From assembly GCA_903880015.1 (NCBI GenBank), contig CAIRNS010000029.1, forward strand, positions 1-64,000: 64,000 nucleotides of DNA, read 5' to 3'. A model generated the notes under the pieces. It had not been told where the DNA came from. It saw only the letters and a list, made by a program, of their open reading frames with translations, and ran no database searches. Made by a program: the position numbers and the translations under genes. Within the stretch, counting starts at the first letter, position 1. Each line of letters opens with the position of its first letter. Source of the stretch: an uncultured Elusimicrobia bacterium (GTDB lineage: Bacteria; Elusimicrobiota; Endomicrobiia; Endomicrobiales; CAIRNS01). Positions 33,241 through 43,029 of this stretch are shown here, piece after piece.

Positions 33241-34455
33241 CTATTTATTGTTGAGTGCCGCGATGCCCGGAAGCACTTTGCCCTCAAGAAATTCAAGGGA
33301 AGCTCCGCCGCCCGTTGAAATATGGGATATTCTTTTATCAACCCCCGCCTTCTTTACCGCGGAAACCGAATCACCGCCACCGACGACCGATACGGCGCCC
33401 TTGTCAGTTGCCTGCGCTACGAGAGTTGCTATCTCAACAGTCCCCTTTGAAAATTGATCAATTTCAAAAATACCCAGCGGTCCGTTCCATACAATTGTTT
33501 TAGCACTAAGAACAAGCGGCGCTATCAGTGCCAGCGTTTTCGGGCCGACATCAACGCCCATGAACCCCGCGGGAACACCATTGTCGGCGGTAATCTTTAC
33601 TACCGCGCCATCGGGAATCTTCTTGTTGGCAAAATCCACTGAATCGACGATAGTATGGTCAACCGGTATAACTAAATTAACTTTTTTCTCACGCGCTTTA
33701 TTAATAAGCTCTGCGGCCAGGTCAATCTTATCAATTTCAACCAGCGATTTCCCCGTTTCAATACCCATGGCCTTAAGGAAAGTAAACGCCATGGCACCGC
33801 CGATAACCAATGAATCCACTTTACTCAAAAGATTTTCAATGACGCTGATTTTGTCTGAAACCTTAGCGCCCCCAAGAATGGCCAGGAACGGCCGCTGAGG
33901 ATTGTTCAACGCCTCGCCAAGAAATTTCAATTCTTTTTCAACGAGAAATCCTGCAACGGCGGTAGCAAGATGATTTACGATGCCGGCAGTTGACGCATGC
34001 GCACGATGCACTGTTCCGAACGCATCCTGAACGAACACTTCGCCAAGAGACGCCAGTTCGGTGGCAAACGCATCGTCATTTTTTTCTTCTTCGGGATGGA
34101 AACGAAGATTTTCAAGGAGCAGAATCTCACCCGACTTAAGATCTTGAGCCATCTTTTTGACTTCCGACCCAATACAATCCGATGCCATTTTGACCGGTAA
34201 TTTAAGTAACTCACTTAACCGTTGGGCTGCTGGCTTCAAGCTCATCGCCGCGACAACTTTACCTTTCGGGCGTCCAAGATGGGACATGAGAATAACCGCT
34301 GCATTCTGGGAAAGGAGATATTGAATAGTCGGCAGCGTCGCGGCAATCCGCTTATCGTTGGTTATCTGTTGTTTCTCATCAAGGGGAACATTATAGTCAA
34401 CCCGGACAAGGACTTTTTTTCCCTGAACAGAAATATCCCGTATGGTCTTTTTCAT
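33241..34455 (-). CDS. pgk: Phosphoglycerate kinase
   Basis: A 404-aa glycolytic kinase converting 1,3-bisphosphoglycerate and ADP to 3-phosphoglycerate and ATP. Conserved motifs are [47 protein letters not shown] and, near the C-terminus, [11 protein letters not shown] and [15 protein letters not shown]. The length and motifs are complete. It follows gap by 24 nt and precedes secG, in a gap-pgk-secG operon. Confidence 0.97.
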   Translation of the reverse strand: MKKTIRDISVQGKKVLVRVDYNVPLDEKQQITNDKRIAATLPTIQYLLSQNAAVILMSHLGRPKGKVVAAMSLKPAAQRLSELLKLPVKMASDCIGSEVKKMAQDLKSGEILLLENLRFHPEEEKNDDAFATELASLGEVFVQDAFGTVHRAHASTAGIVNHLATAVAGFLVEKELKFLGEALNNPQRPFLAILGGAKVSDKISVIENLLSKVDSLVIGGAMAFTFLKAMGIETGKSLVEIDKIDLAAELINKAREKKVNLVIPVDHTIVDSVDFANKKIPDGAVVKITADNGVPAGFMGVDVGPKTLALIAPLVLSAKTIVWNGPLGIFEIDQFSKGTVEIATLVAQATDKGAVSVVGGGDSVSAVKKAGVDKRISHISTGGGASLEFLEGKVLPGIAALNNK

Positions 34456-34479
34456 GACTAATACCTCACACCCGAAATA

Positions 34480-35526
34480 TTATTTCGAGCTCATGTATAT
34501 AATAAGATCGACAACGCGATTGGAATAGCCCCATTCATTGTCATACCATGAAAGAACTTTTATTAAATTCCCTTCAATTACTTTGGTAATCCCTGCATCA
34601 ACAAAAGAGCTCAAGGGGCAATGATTGAAATCAACGGATACAAGCGGTTCATCGGTGTATCCGAGAATGCCTTTCATTTTTCCTAAGGATGCAGCTTTGA
34701 GTGCGGCATTTATTTCTGCAGCGGTAGCCGGTTTTTTTAAGACAGCAGTTAAATCAACCGCTGACACATTAGGTGTCGGAACGCGAATGGCAAATCCGTC
34801 AAGTTTCCCTTTGAGTTCAGGAATAACCAGAGCAATTGCTTTTGCTGCGCCCGTCGATGTAGGAATCATTGAAACCGCTGCAGCGCGGGCACGACGAAGA
34901 TCTGAATGCGCCATGTCCTGAATTCTCTGGTCGTTGGTGTAGGCATGGACTGTGGTCATCAAACCTTTTTCAATGCCCCATATATCATTAATAACTTTGG
35001 CAACAGGCCCAAGACAATTGGTGGTGCAAGAGGCATTGGAAACAACATGATGGTTTTTGGGATCGTATTTGTCATCATTGACGCCCATGACAATGGTAAT
35101 ATCTTCACCTTCAGCCGGGGCTGAGATAATGACTTTTTTTGCGCCGCCTTTAGTGATATGGCTTTCTGCGCCGCGGACTTCTTTGCCCTTTTTGTTTACG
35201 CCGTCTTTCTTAATGGTAAATAGTCCGGTTGATTCTACAACATAATCAACGCCGAGATCTTTCCAAGGAAGTTCAGCCGGATCTCTTTTCTTAAGGACTT
35301 TTATAATTTTTCCGTTGACGCTTATTTCATCTTCATTAAGCGCTTTTATTTCGCCCGGGAACTGTCCGTGCACTGAATCGTATTTGAACAGGTGCGCATT
35401 CGATTTGGAATCCGTAAGGTCGTTTATCGCGACCAGTTCGATATTTTTGTCATTACGCTCAAGAATGGCGCGCGCTACCAACCGTCCAATTCTGCCGAAA
35501 CCGTTAATACCAACTTTCACTGTCAT
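34480..35526 (-). CDS. gap: Glyceraldehyde-3-phosphate dehydrogenase, type I
   Basis: A 348-aa NAD(P)-dependent GAPDH. The N-terminal Rossmann motif is [10 protein letters not shown] (6-15), the catalytic cysteine is Cys167 in ASCTTNC, and the general base His is in [10 protein letters not shown]. Asp36 within INDLTD favours NAD+. GGGGGA lies 9 nt upstream of the ATG. It is the first gene of the unit gap-pgk-secG-tRNA-Leu-tRNA-Gly, driven by a strong promoter. Confidence 0.97.
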   Translation of the reverse strand: MTVKVGINGFGRIGRLVARAILERNDKNIELVAINDLTDSKSNAHLFKYDSVHGQFPGEIKALNEDEISVNGKIIKVLKKRDPAELPWKDLGVDYVVESTGLFTIKKDGVNKKGKEVRGAESHITKGGAKKVIISAPAEGEDITIVMGVNDDKYDPKNHHVVSNASCTTNCLGPVAKVINDIWGIEKGLMTTVHAYTNDQRIQDMAHSDLRRARAAAVSMIPTSTGAAKAIALVIPELKGKLDGFAIRVPTPNVSAVDLTAVLKKPATAAEINAALKAASLGKMKGILGYTDEPLVSVDFNHCPLSSFVDAGITKVIEGNLIKVLSWYDNEWGYSNRVVDLIIYMSSK

Positions 35527-35583
35527 GTAAGTGTCCCCCTTAGTATCGAGCTTGCCTCACGGCAAGCATATAATTGAATGTTG

Positions 35584-35612
35584 ATGATATAAAAAATTTT
35601 ACTGAGTGTCAA
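35584..35612 (-). promoter_or_regulatory. Promoter of the gap-pgk-secG-tRNA operon
   Basis: -35 TTGACA (35612-35607), a 17-nt spacer and -10 TATCAT (35589-35584). The approximately 50-nt leader contains a small hairpin CTTGCC-GTGA-GGCAAG (35571-35556) before the ribosome-binding site. Confidence 0.8.
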
Positions 35613-35683
35613 ATAACTAAATTCAGACAAGGTCAATTAGAAATATGCGTGATGGTAATCTGGCACGATTTTGATTTCAAATA

Positions 35684-35762
35684 TGTAGCGGCGCAGCTTG
35701 CTTCGCCGCCTTTGAAGTTACGGTTTTCGGCAACACCGGCAGAGCAAGCTCTGCAGCTACAA
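35684..35762. repeat. Short inverted-repeat element between gap and comF
   Basis: Two related 25-30-nt arms face each other. The left arm reads TGTAGCGGCGCAGCTTGCTT. The right arm, reverse-complemented, reads TTGTAGCTGCAGAGCTTGCT. About 25-30 nt lie between them. Each arm is itself partly palindromic (AGCTTGCT with flanking GCs). No ORF is present in the 35613-35788 gap. It resembles REP/MITE-like intergenic repeats and may also work as a structural barrier in the transcript. Confidence 0.55.
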
Positions 35763-35788
35763 GGATACAAAAACGACACCAATGGTTG

Positions 35789-36505
35789 TTAATCGCGAGC
35801 TACCGTCACGCAGACGACTGACAATGCACCGGATTTCTTCAGCGCGGCGGCGCAGGCATCCAGTGTTGAGCAGGTTGTAGCAACATCATCAACTAATAAG
35901 ATCTTTTTTCGGTGAATGTGCAAGGGATCCTTCACTGCCATAACTCCCTGCATGTTTTTTAATCTTTCCTGGCGACCAAGAGATGCCTGAACTCGGCCGC
36001 GACGCCGTCGCACAAGCGTATTGGTTATCAGCGGCTTATCAAGCGCTGTCGCGAGAATTCTTCCCAGCAATTCCGCCTGATTATAGCCGCGCAGCCATTG
36101 CTTTGACCAATGCAGAGGGACGGGGATGATACTATCAATATCACTGAGTTCTGGATGTTTTTCCACACAATCAATCAATAGTTTTCCCAGATACCGCGCG
36201 GCATAATCCCGATGAGCGTATTTGAATGCACAAATCAATTTCTTTACCCCCCCTTCATAGCGGGTCGCCGAACGATTGACCGAGAAATGAAAGCCAACGC
36301 CTCTATTACAGAAATAGCAATGCGCCCCCCCGCTTTCAAGAGGTTGTCCACATTTGATGCAAAACAGACCCTCAATACGCTTGACGGCGTCATTACAGCG
36401 CGAACAAACACGGCATGAGTCATTAATCGGCAGATCGGTGCCGCAGATAACGCAGGTAAGCGGGAAGAAGAAAGCAAGAATGTGAGAAAAAAGATTATTT
36501 AGAAT
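35789..36505 (-). CDS. ComF family phosphoribosyltransferase-like protein (non-standard start)
   Basis: ComF proteins carry an N-terminal zinc finger and a PRT domain and support DNA uptake or recycling. The first standard start in frame is a TTG at 36238, which would leave only the PRT domain (IDSIIPVPLHWSKQWLRGYNQAE, then ILLVDDVATTCST). Reading upstream in the same frame without a break gives LTCVICG, SCRVCSRC, FCIKCGQP and HCYFCNRG, which is the missing zinc finger, preceded by the usual hydrophobic leader LFSHILAFFFP. No ATG, GTG or TTG exists in that stretch. ATT at 36505, overlapping the stop of the SprA-like gene, is the best guess and gives 238 aa. Confidence 0.8.
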   Translation of the reverse strand: MLNNLFSHILAFFFPLTCVICGTDLPINDSCRVCSRCNDAVKRIEGLFCIKCGQPLESGGAHCYFCNRGVGFHFSVNRSATRYEGGVKKLICAFKYAHRDYAARYLGKLLIDCVEKHPELSDIDSIIPVPLHWSKQWLRGYNQAELLGRILATALDKPLITNTLVRRRRGRVQASLGRQERLKNMQGVMAVKDPLHIHRKKILLVDDVATTCSTLDACAAALKKSGALSVVCVTVARD

Positions 36506-39500
36506 TGGATAGTCAACTTTCCGGTGGCTTCCAAAGCAGTATAATTGGTTTTGGGGTTATCGCGATACTCAAAGCGGTTCCAACCCAGACCGAGCGACAT
36601 GCGGAAATTCTGGGAGACTTCGTAATCAGCGGTACTGGCAATCGCATAATTAACATTATTATCCCGCTCGATATTCAAACTCGAATTATGCGTCAGATAT
36701 TTTAAGGTTGTGGTAAAAATAAAGCGATTCGTCAACGGGAGAGTGCGGCGCGTGAACGGTATCGGAATTCCCCGCGGGAAGGACATATCCGTGTTGACTT
36801 GTCCGGTGTAAGTATTAGTAAACAATTGTGTGGTCAGGGCGCCGAGTCCGTCAACGCGCCATGTCTGCGCGTTTTCATATCGGACCATGAACCGCCATTT
36901 TCCCGAAGTAAACCCGCTCTGGCTCGACCATGAAATGTCATCGCCCTCTTGCGTCAGCCGATTAAGTACAATATCAAAATCCCGTGTATGCGCAGTGTTG
37001 ACAGTGAAATTAAGGTCCAGCTTTCTTACCAGATTGAACCGCCAATCACCGCCATAGGATTTGGTTTCGCTGTGAGCTATGAGAAGGGTATCCACGGATT
37101 TTTGCTGGAGACGAAAATTAATTTGAGAATCGCTCAGCCAGCGGTCGAGATACAACATTTTTTCCGATTGACTGAGCCCGATAAGCAAATCGGGCCAGAC
37201 ACGCGTATACACATCGCGTTTTGTCCCCGTAATATAGGAATGCTCGTCACTGCCGGAATAAGTAAAATTAGTGGTGACCGTTCTCAGTGGTGACAACCTT
37301 CCATAGAGACCAAGCGCTTCAAACGGATTATACCGCCCTGAGATACGGATATCATTTTTTTGAACTACTGATTTAACGAGATAGTATGTTGTAGTTCCCG
37401 GCGTCGGGATCGCCAGGAGCGGATTATCACGGACAATAAGCTTATCCATGGACGGAATTGCGGCTGTCACCGAGCTGTCGACATTGTCGTAGGAATCGGA
37501 ATCCTGGATGCGAAACGATGACGAAAACCCCAGTGACTGGGTATACGCATAATTAAATATATCCTTGACCTGAAAATTCCATGCCAACTCGCCGGCAGCG
37601 TTGCGCTCGATATATTTTCTTTGCGATGGATACACCGGATTGACAGGGTCAGTGCTCATCGTAAGGTTATAGTTTTCCCGTGTGTTTATCGAATAATTAA
37701 CGCTGGGCTGCAGCCATTTGAATATGGTCAAAGAACTTGTCGCGCCTACATCCTGAGAAGCAGATTTAGGATATTCCCGAGCTACGGTGAAATCTTTATT
37801 CTTTTCTTTGACCTTGTTGATATTGTAGCTCGGGCTGAATAAAAATCCGTTCCACAACTGAAACGGTGTTTTAAGCGCAAATGAATCCGTTATTTCCAGC
37901 GTATGATAATCAGTTATCTGCAAATACTTCTGTGCAGCTAAAGGATCAAGAAATGCGTCAGTGTCAATAATCTTTGTCGACGGATAAACGCGGTAATAAG
38001 AATTTGTCTGACTGTAGCTGCCCGTAACGCTTGTGGGAAGAAAAAATACGCGCGCCGGCGTCGCATAACTAAAATTCCCCAGCAATGTTTCCCGATCTTC
38101 AAGTCGGCTAATCTGCTGAGAATCGATGATACTGCGTTGGTATGTACCCCCCATTTGGGGAAACCATTTACCCAGAGACAAGCTTGAATCTGCAGCGCCG
38201 GTATAGGAAGTGACCCGCCCTTCATCAAGCACTGAAAGCAAATCGTTTTGATTTTGAACAACGGAGGGTGTTATCGTCCGTGAACGCATCATACGGGCAG
38301 TAAACGGCACCCAGGTAATTCCGCCGAGATTTAGCCCTTTAAAACCAAGCTGTCCGGAATCTTCAAGTAAATCGCGATTATAAACTCCCGCTGCAAATGT
38401 CTGGAAATTGCGATTTATCTCTTTGCGGCTCCCGCCCGCAGTAATCGCTCCGACGCGTCCGGCACCCGGCCACAGCAGGTCCATGCTCGCCCGCCACGCC
38501 TCTCCGCTTTTTTTCATTGCATCACTGACATGGATTTCGTTTACCCACACTTCCCCGGTTTTCGGTCCAACCGCCCGCACTCCAATCTTCAACTGACTGA
38601 TATTTGCCAGATTCGGTGTCCCGACTAACTTTATTGTTGCACGAGGATCATCGCTCACCCAATGGTCCGCCTTGTTAGCGCTGCCGACCTGACGAATAGT
38701 TATCAACTGCCAGGTATTCACCCACTCCGCGGGAATGGGCATAGAGTACTCATAATAGTTTAGGTCGCTGCCACCCGCTTGAAGGAAAAAAGTATCACCC
38801 TGCGCCTGTTTGCAGTAAACAAAAAATTTCAAATTACCGTAACTTGAAAAATCATAAGGGCGCCCGGAATAAACAAGGACTGCCCCCAATTGCGTAGTGG
38901 TCGTTCCCACGACATTATATTTAAGCGAAAGTGCCTGTTCTTTTGCCTTGGTAGTGGTAGTTTGAGTTTTATATAACTGCTGATAATAATAATTGTTGGC
39001 AAGGCTCACATAGTCAGAATTATCGGTATTTATGGCAGTTATCGTTAGAGAACTACCGGTTACCGCATTGGCCGTGTCGGCCAACCAGCGATTGCCGACC
39101 ATAGACAACCCGGCAATTGAAATGCTCCCTTTTTGCTGCGATGCCCCGCGAATTGTTACGCGCACCTCGCGAATATTTTTCCAGTCATCGGGAACAGCGA
39201 TATTGAGCGGAATACGGAAAAATTTCCATCCGCTCCAGTCCACCGATGTATGGGCGACTCCGTTAGCGTCAAGTATCGATTTTCCATCGGTGTTTGCCGG
39301 CCCATAGGGGCAACCGGCAGCCGGCAGCTCAACTGTATCAATCTGTCCATTGGCATTAAAATCCTCGCTGTCGAGCTTCCCGTTCCCGGCTCCGATTTTG
39401 GTTATGGATCCGTCGGGATTGACAAAGTCCCATCCAATATCTTCACCTGAATCCAGTGTCCGGTTATAATTAAGGTCTTCCGATTCAAGTCCGGTGTTAT

Positions 39501-41874
39501 TGCTGAATCTCTCGTTAAATGTCCCGTACGACACACTGATTTCTTCACCTTTTCCATCGCCGTTGATCCATGTCTCCAAATACAGTTTCTTTGAGAAATC
39601 CAAACCGCTTGTTGAGAGCGTCTGCACAAGTGAAACCTCATTTGAGTGAAGAAGGTTATAATTGATATTGAGTATTTGCTGTTTATCATCCGTCTGATAT
39701 ACCAAACTCGGGCTGATCTCGCTTTTTGATACTTCCTGGCTGACCCATGTAAGATCGGTGGCATAGAAAGGCACATTGGGACCGGTCGGCGCATAGCGCC
39801 ACTGCTCAGTCAGCATTGAGATACCGTCCTCTTGCTTGATGCCTTCCATTGACTCAACCATGGCTTTGTCCATGATGTTGGGATTTTGTTCGCTCCGCGC
39901 ATATTCACCGCTTACAGACATGGTCACGGAACTCAGTGGTATCTTAATATTTGTTGCACGAGAGTCGACCTCGCCAACCAGCAAACTTGACGGCGTTGAA
40001 CGAATGTCCGGAACAGTCTGGCCTTGAGCGGCAAAATCATACACAAAACTCGACCCGACAAAAATATCTTTCGTGAGAGACAATTCCGAGCGCATACCAA
40101 CGAGCGTTGAACCGCTTGATCCGCCGAAAGGGGCGTAATCATAGGAAACATCGATAACCGTGTTTTCGTCAATACGGTCTTCGTTGTACAAGGTCAGTAT
40201 CCCGGCGTCATAATCAATAAAATAGTCCTCGTTTGCTTTTAATACCCGGGCATTTACGGTAACCCTTTCCGACTGCGGAACGATACCGGGGCGCAGATTG
40301 ATTATCTTAATCCGGTAACGGTATTCAGAAACGATGTTGTACCGGTGTGTATTTGAGGAATACAAATCATCCGGTAACGGTTTGGCGCTTGCCGGATCAA
40401 AATTAAAGATTCCGTTCTCGAAATCAACGACAACATTCGAAGGATATGTGGGAACCGCCTTGTTGCCGGGCATGAGCGTAGCCGGAACAGCAGCATTAAG
40501 ATCCTCTATGCGCAGGATAAAATTTCCGCGGCCGTTATCTCTGACTATTTTTATATTGCCGAGACTGTAAAATGTTTTCAGTTCGGTGGAAACGCCCAAC
40601 GGGTTTGTAATGCCAAGCGCAGCGTTGGCGGTGGATACATTGTTGCGGTCTTTAATTAACAAAGGGTTACCAGGAACGGCACCGCCAGAACTAAGCCATG
40701 TACCGTCATTCTTTTGATAATCAATAGCCACCGCCCAATCAGACCCCAGTCGATTGCGGAAAACAATATTGCCGGTGTGATAATCGACCGTGTAATCCTG
40801 ACCTGCCACAAGAAGGTCGAAGTTTCCCGCATAAGAAAATCCCGGGTTGGGCAACAGTGACGACAATGAAGTGGCGGTGGAAATAACTATTTTCGAATTA
40901 TTATCATTGCGGATATCATCCTGATAAATTTTAACGGTTCCCGCCTTTATAGCATCAACCCCGGCGTTCGTCGCGTAGTATTTAAGCGAAATGAAAGAAG
41001 TATCGGCTATCGTCACGCGGTTAAACTGCGTATTGCCGGTAAAGCGCTTTACTTCGGACAATCCTTTGGTCCGTGAGAAAAAACCCTGCGTATGCAAGGA
41101 CTTGTAGCGGGTATCGAGTTTTACGCCGAACAACTGGCGGGAATAGCCGACGAATTCTGTCGAAGGAAGCGACATGACGATATCGCCGAACGCCGCCTCC
41201 TGAACAAATTCGTTCGGATCGCCTTTGTAAACAACGGATATGTCGCGCTTGTCTGCGACGGTATCGTCAAAATCGACATTAACATTTATCTTTCGCCCCA
41301 CCCGCCCTTTAATGCGCACCTGGAGTTCCTGCTTCATATCGAAACTGCTGGAGTTAACCCGTGTGCCGATCTCAGGCTGGTCGTAAATCGTGGATTTCAT
41401 GGTCACGCCGATTAGTTTTCTGCCTGAAATGAACAACTGCGATTCATACGGCAGTTCGACAGAAAGACCCGGTGGAAGCGGCAGAGGAGCGGGGCGGGTA
41501 ATCGTACTGACCGCCACAGTCGGCTCCTGAGAAACACCGGATTCCTGCGTATGGCGCATTTGTTGCCAACGGTCTTTTGAGTAGTAAACATTCTTATTGG
41601 TATCAAGAAATTCCAGAAATTCGGTTCCGGCAACCCCCTGCGGAGTAGTGGTTGGTAAAGATATTTCATATGCCGTAGCTACCGCAGTAGGTGTGGAAAC
41701 GAAGGGAGTTACAGAATCAGCGGGAGAAGAAATAAGGGTAGCGAAAAAACTTTCTTTGTCAGAACCTAAAATTGAATATTTACTATCAGAAAGGCGGGAA
41801 AAAGGTTCCGCATACGCTGCTCGGGGGGCAAACGAAATGACCATATAAATGAAAATATACAATGCTTTTCGCAT
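36499..41874 (-). CDS. SprA-like giant outer-membrane protein (type IX secretion translocon family)
   Basis: A 1791-aa exported protein with a signal peptide (1-22, cleaved near AYA). The N-terminal part has LSVELPYESQLFISGRK (137-153). It then has MKQELQVRIKGRVGRKINVN and VQEAAFGDIVMSLPSTEFVG with SRQLFGVKL, a block typical of SprA/Sov, the 36-strand translocation pore of T9SS in Bacteroidota. The rest is a long run of amphipathic beta strands, and the last residue is Phe, as in outer-membrane barrels. It is shorter than Bacteroidota SprA (about 2400 aa). No ribosome-binding site is seen; a TATAAT ends 8 nt before the ATG. It is divergent from lptF-lptG. Confidence 0.75.
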   Translation of the reverse strand: MRKALYIFIYMVISFAPRAAYAEPFSRLSDSKYSILGSDKESFFATLISSPADSVTPFVSTPTAVATAYEISLPTTTPQGVAGTEFLEFLDTNKNVYYSKDRWQQMRHTQESGVSQEPTVAVSTITRPAPLPLPPGLSVELPYESQLFISGRKLIGVTMKSTIYDQPEIGTRVNSSSFDMKQELQVRIKGRVGRKINVNVDFDDTVADKRDISVVYKGDPNEFVQEAAFGDIVMSLPSTEFVGYSRQLFGVKLDTRYKSLHTQGFFSRTKGLSEVKRFTGNTQFNRVTIADTSFISLKYYATNAGVDAIKAGTVKIYQDDIRNDNNSKIVISTATSLSSLLPNPGFSYAGNFDLLVAGQDYTVDYHTGNIVFRNRLGSDWAVAIDYQKNDGTWLSSGGAVPGNPLLIKDRNNVSTANAALGITNPLGVSTELKTFYSLGNIKIVRDNGRGNFILRIEDLNAAVPATLMPGNKAVPTYPSNVVVDFENGIFNFDPASAKPLPDDLYSSNTHRYNIVSEYRYRIKIINLRPGIVPQSERVTVNARVLKANEDYFIDYDAGILTLYNEDRIDENTVIDVSYDYAPFGGSSGSTLVGMRSELSLTKDIFVGSSFVYDFAAQGQTVPDIRSTPSSLLVGEVDSRATNIKIPLSSVTMSVSGEYARSEQNPNIMDKAMVESMEGIKQEDGISMLTEQWRYAPTGPNVPFYATDLTWVSQEVSKSEISPSLVYQTDDKQQILNINYNLLHSNEVSLVQTLSTSGLDFSKKLYLETWINGDGKGEEISVSYGTFNERFSNNTGLESEDLNYNRTLDSGEDIGWDFVNPDGSITKIGAGNGKLDSEDFNANGQIDTVELPAAGCPYGPANTDGKSILDANGVAHTSVDWSGWKFFRIPLNIAVPDDWKNIREVRVTIRGASQQKGSISIAGLSMVGNRWLADTANAVTGSSLTITAINTDNSDYVSLANNYYYQQLYKTQTTTTKAKEQALSLKYNVVGTTTTQLGAVLVYSGRPYDFSSYGNLKFFVYCKQAQGDTFFLQAGGSDLNYYEYSMPIPAEWVNTWQLITIRQVGSANKADHWVSDDPRATIKLVGTPNLANISQLKIGVRAVGPKTGEVWVNEIHVSDAMKKSGEAWRASMDLLWPGAGRVGAITAGGSRKEINRNFQTFAAGVYNRDLLEDSGQLGFKGLNLGGITWVPFTARMMRSRTITPSVVQNQNDLLSVLDEGRVTSYTGAADSSLSLGKWFPQMGGTYQRSIIDSQQISRLEDRETLLGNFSYATPARVFFLPTSVTGSYSQTNSYYRVYPSTKIIDTDAFLDPLAAQKYLQITDYHTLEITDSFALKTPFQLWNGFLFSPSYNINKVKEKNKDFTVAREYPKSASQDVGATSSLTIFKWLQPSVNYSINTRENYNLTMSTDPVNPVYPSQRKYIERNAAGELAWNFQVKDIFNYAYTQSLGFSSSFRIQDSDSYDNVDSSVTAAIPSMDKLIVRDNPLLAIPTPGTTTYYLVKSVVQKNDIRISGRYNPFEALGLYGRLSPLRTVTTNFTYSGSDEHSYITGTKRDVYTRVWPDLLIGLSQSEKMLYLDRWLSDSQINFRLQQKSVDTLLIAHSETKSYGGDWRFNLVRKLDLNFTVNTAHTRDFDIVLNRLTQEGDDISWSSQSGFTSGKWRFMVRYENAQTWRVDGLGALTTQLFTNTYTGQVNTDMSFPRGIPIPFTRRTLPLTNRFIFTTTLKYLTHNSSLNIERDNNVNYAIASTADYEVSQNFRMSLGLGWNRFEYRDNPKTNYTALEATGKLTIQF

Positions 41875-41882
41875 GTCATTAA

Positions 41883-41888
41883 ATTATA
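41883..41888 (-). promoter_or_regulatory. -10 element for the SprA-like gene
   Basis: A perfect TATAAT on the minus strand ends 8 nt before the ATG at 41874. No clear -35 at normal spacing is visible in this A/T-rich 60-nt divergent gap. A transcript from here would begin at or just before the start codon. Confidence 0.5.
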
Positions 41889-41921
41889 ACTCATTTTATA
41901 TCATTTTGCTACATTTTTTTA

Positions 41922-41927
41922 TATAAT
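41922..41927 (+). promoter_or_regulatory. -10 element for lptF-lptG
   Basis: A perfect TATAAT lies 7 nt before the ATG at 41935, with ACCAACC and no ribosome-binding site in between. The expected transcription start would coincide with the start codon. The -35 is not recognisable. Confidence 0.55.
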
Positions 41928-41934
41928 ACCAACC

Positions 41935-43026
41935 ATGAAGATCGTTCACCGCTATGTTATCAGGGAATTCATCGAAGCATCCTTTTTTGGGCTAGTGGTT
42001 TTTTCCACAATTTTACTGCTCGACCAGGTATTTCAGCTTATTAATCTGATACTCTCAAAACACGTTTCTGTTTTTCTTGTTGCCAAACTGTTTCTCTTGG
42101 TTCTTCCCAACATCTTTTCGCTGACGGTCCCCATGGCAACCCTTTTTGGCATTTTGCTAGCTTTCGGCCGCCTTTCCGAAGATAACGAGATAACAGCCCT
42201 GCGCGGAACGGGATCCGCCTACGGCTCCTTTACTTTCCCGATACTTATCTGTGCGGCTGCACTCAGTTTTTCGCTGATATATTTTAATCAATTTTTGTCC
42301 CCAAACACCCACAAAAGCTTCCGGAAGATGTACACCGAGATATTAACCAATACGCCGTTGATTAGATTTGAAGAAAAAACAATTACCACAATCGGCGAGT
42401 ATCATCTGTATGTAAAACGCTCCGATACTGATGCGGGCGTTCTGCGCGGTATCAATATTTATAAGTTTTCAAACGAGGAAGTTGGCGTTCCGTGGCGCAT
42501 CGCCGCTTCTTCAGGGACGGTCGCCGTAACGCCGCAAGCGGTGATATTAACTTTGCACAACGGCTATTGGCAAAAACCAAACCCTGCCAGACCGGGCAAT
42601 TTGATTCACATGACATTTCGCACCTATATTTTCCCCATCCCCATAAACGACAAAGCACTACCGGCAAGCCAGTCGCTGAGAGAAATGAACTTTAACGAAC
42701 TTCGTCAGGAAATAGCGACCTACCGGACACGAAAAATGCCTACCAATTTCCTTGAAAATGAGTTCTGGTTGCGATTCGTTTTGGCACTTGCCCCATTGAT
42801 GTTCGCAATCATCGCTATCCCCTTGGGGATTATCACTGAAAAAGGCGCAAAATCGATCGGATTCGGCATGAGTTTATTAATATTGTTTGGATTTTATATA
42901 TTGCTGGTCACCGCTATGAACATTGGCGAGAACGGCTACATACGACCCGGGATTATTTTGTGGCTTCCCCATATAGTCCTTCTGGCTGCCGGCAGTTTTC
43001 TCTGGAAAAAAATGTTGAGGAAATAA
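41935..43026 (+). CDS. lptF: LptF/LptG family LPS export permease (YjgP/YjgQ), first copy
   Basis: A 363-aa inner-membrane component of the Lpt ABC transporter, which extracts lipopolysaccharide from the inner membrane and drives it across the periplasm. It has three N-terminal transmembrane helices with the coupling motif AFGRLSEDNEITALRGTG, a periplasmic beta-jellyroll domain (about 115-245), and three C-terminal helices (LALAPLMFAIIAIPLGI). The assignment to F rather than G rests on gene order only. It is followed 3 nt later by its partner and diverges from the SprA-like gene. Confidence 0.88.
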   Translation: MKIVHRYVIREFIEASFFGLVVFSTILLLDQVFQLINLILSKHVSVFLVAKLFLLVLPNIFSLTVPMATLFGILLAFGRLSEDNEITALRGTGSAYGSFTFPILICAAALSFSLIYFNQFLSPNTHKSFRKMYTEILTNTPLIRFEEKTITTIGEYHLYVKRSDTDAGVLRGINIYKFSNEEVGVPWRIAASSGTVAVTPQAVILTLHNGYWQKPNPARPGNLIHMTFRTYIFPIPINDKALPASQSLREMNFNELRQEIATYRTRKMPTNFLENEFWLRFVLALAPLMFAIIAIPLGIITEKGAKSIGFGMSLLILFGFYILLVTAMNIGENGYIRPGIILWLPHIVLLAAGSFLWKKMLRK

Positions 43027-43029
43027 ATT

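Noticed and set aside
36244-36477. A separate 77-aa minus-strand frame upstream of comF, which could suggest a split or frameshifted gene
   Set aside because: The Cys-pair zinc finger of ComF reads continuously in the comF frame through this region, so the 77-aa frame is only a shadow and no frameshift is needed.
42452-42667. A minus-strand frame inside lptF that could be an antisense gene
   Set aside because: It lies wholly within a clear permease gene and has no start context or recognisable product.
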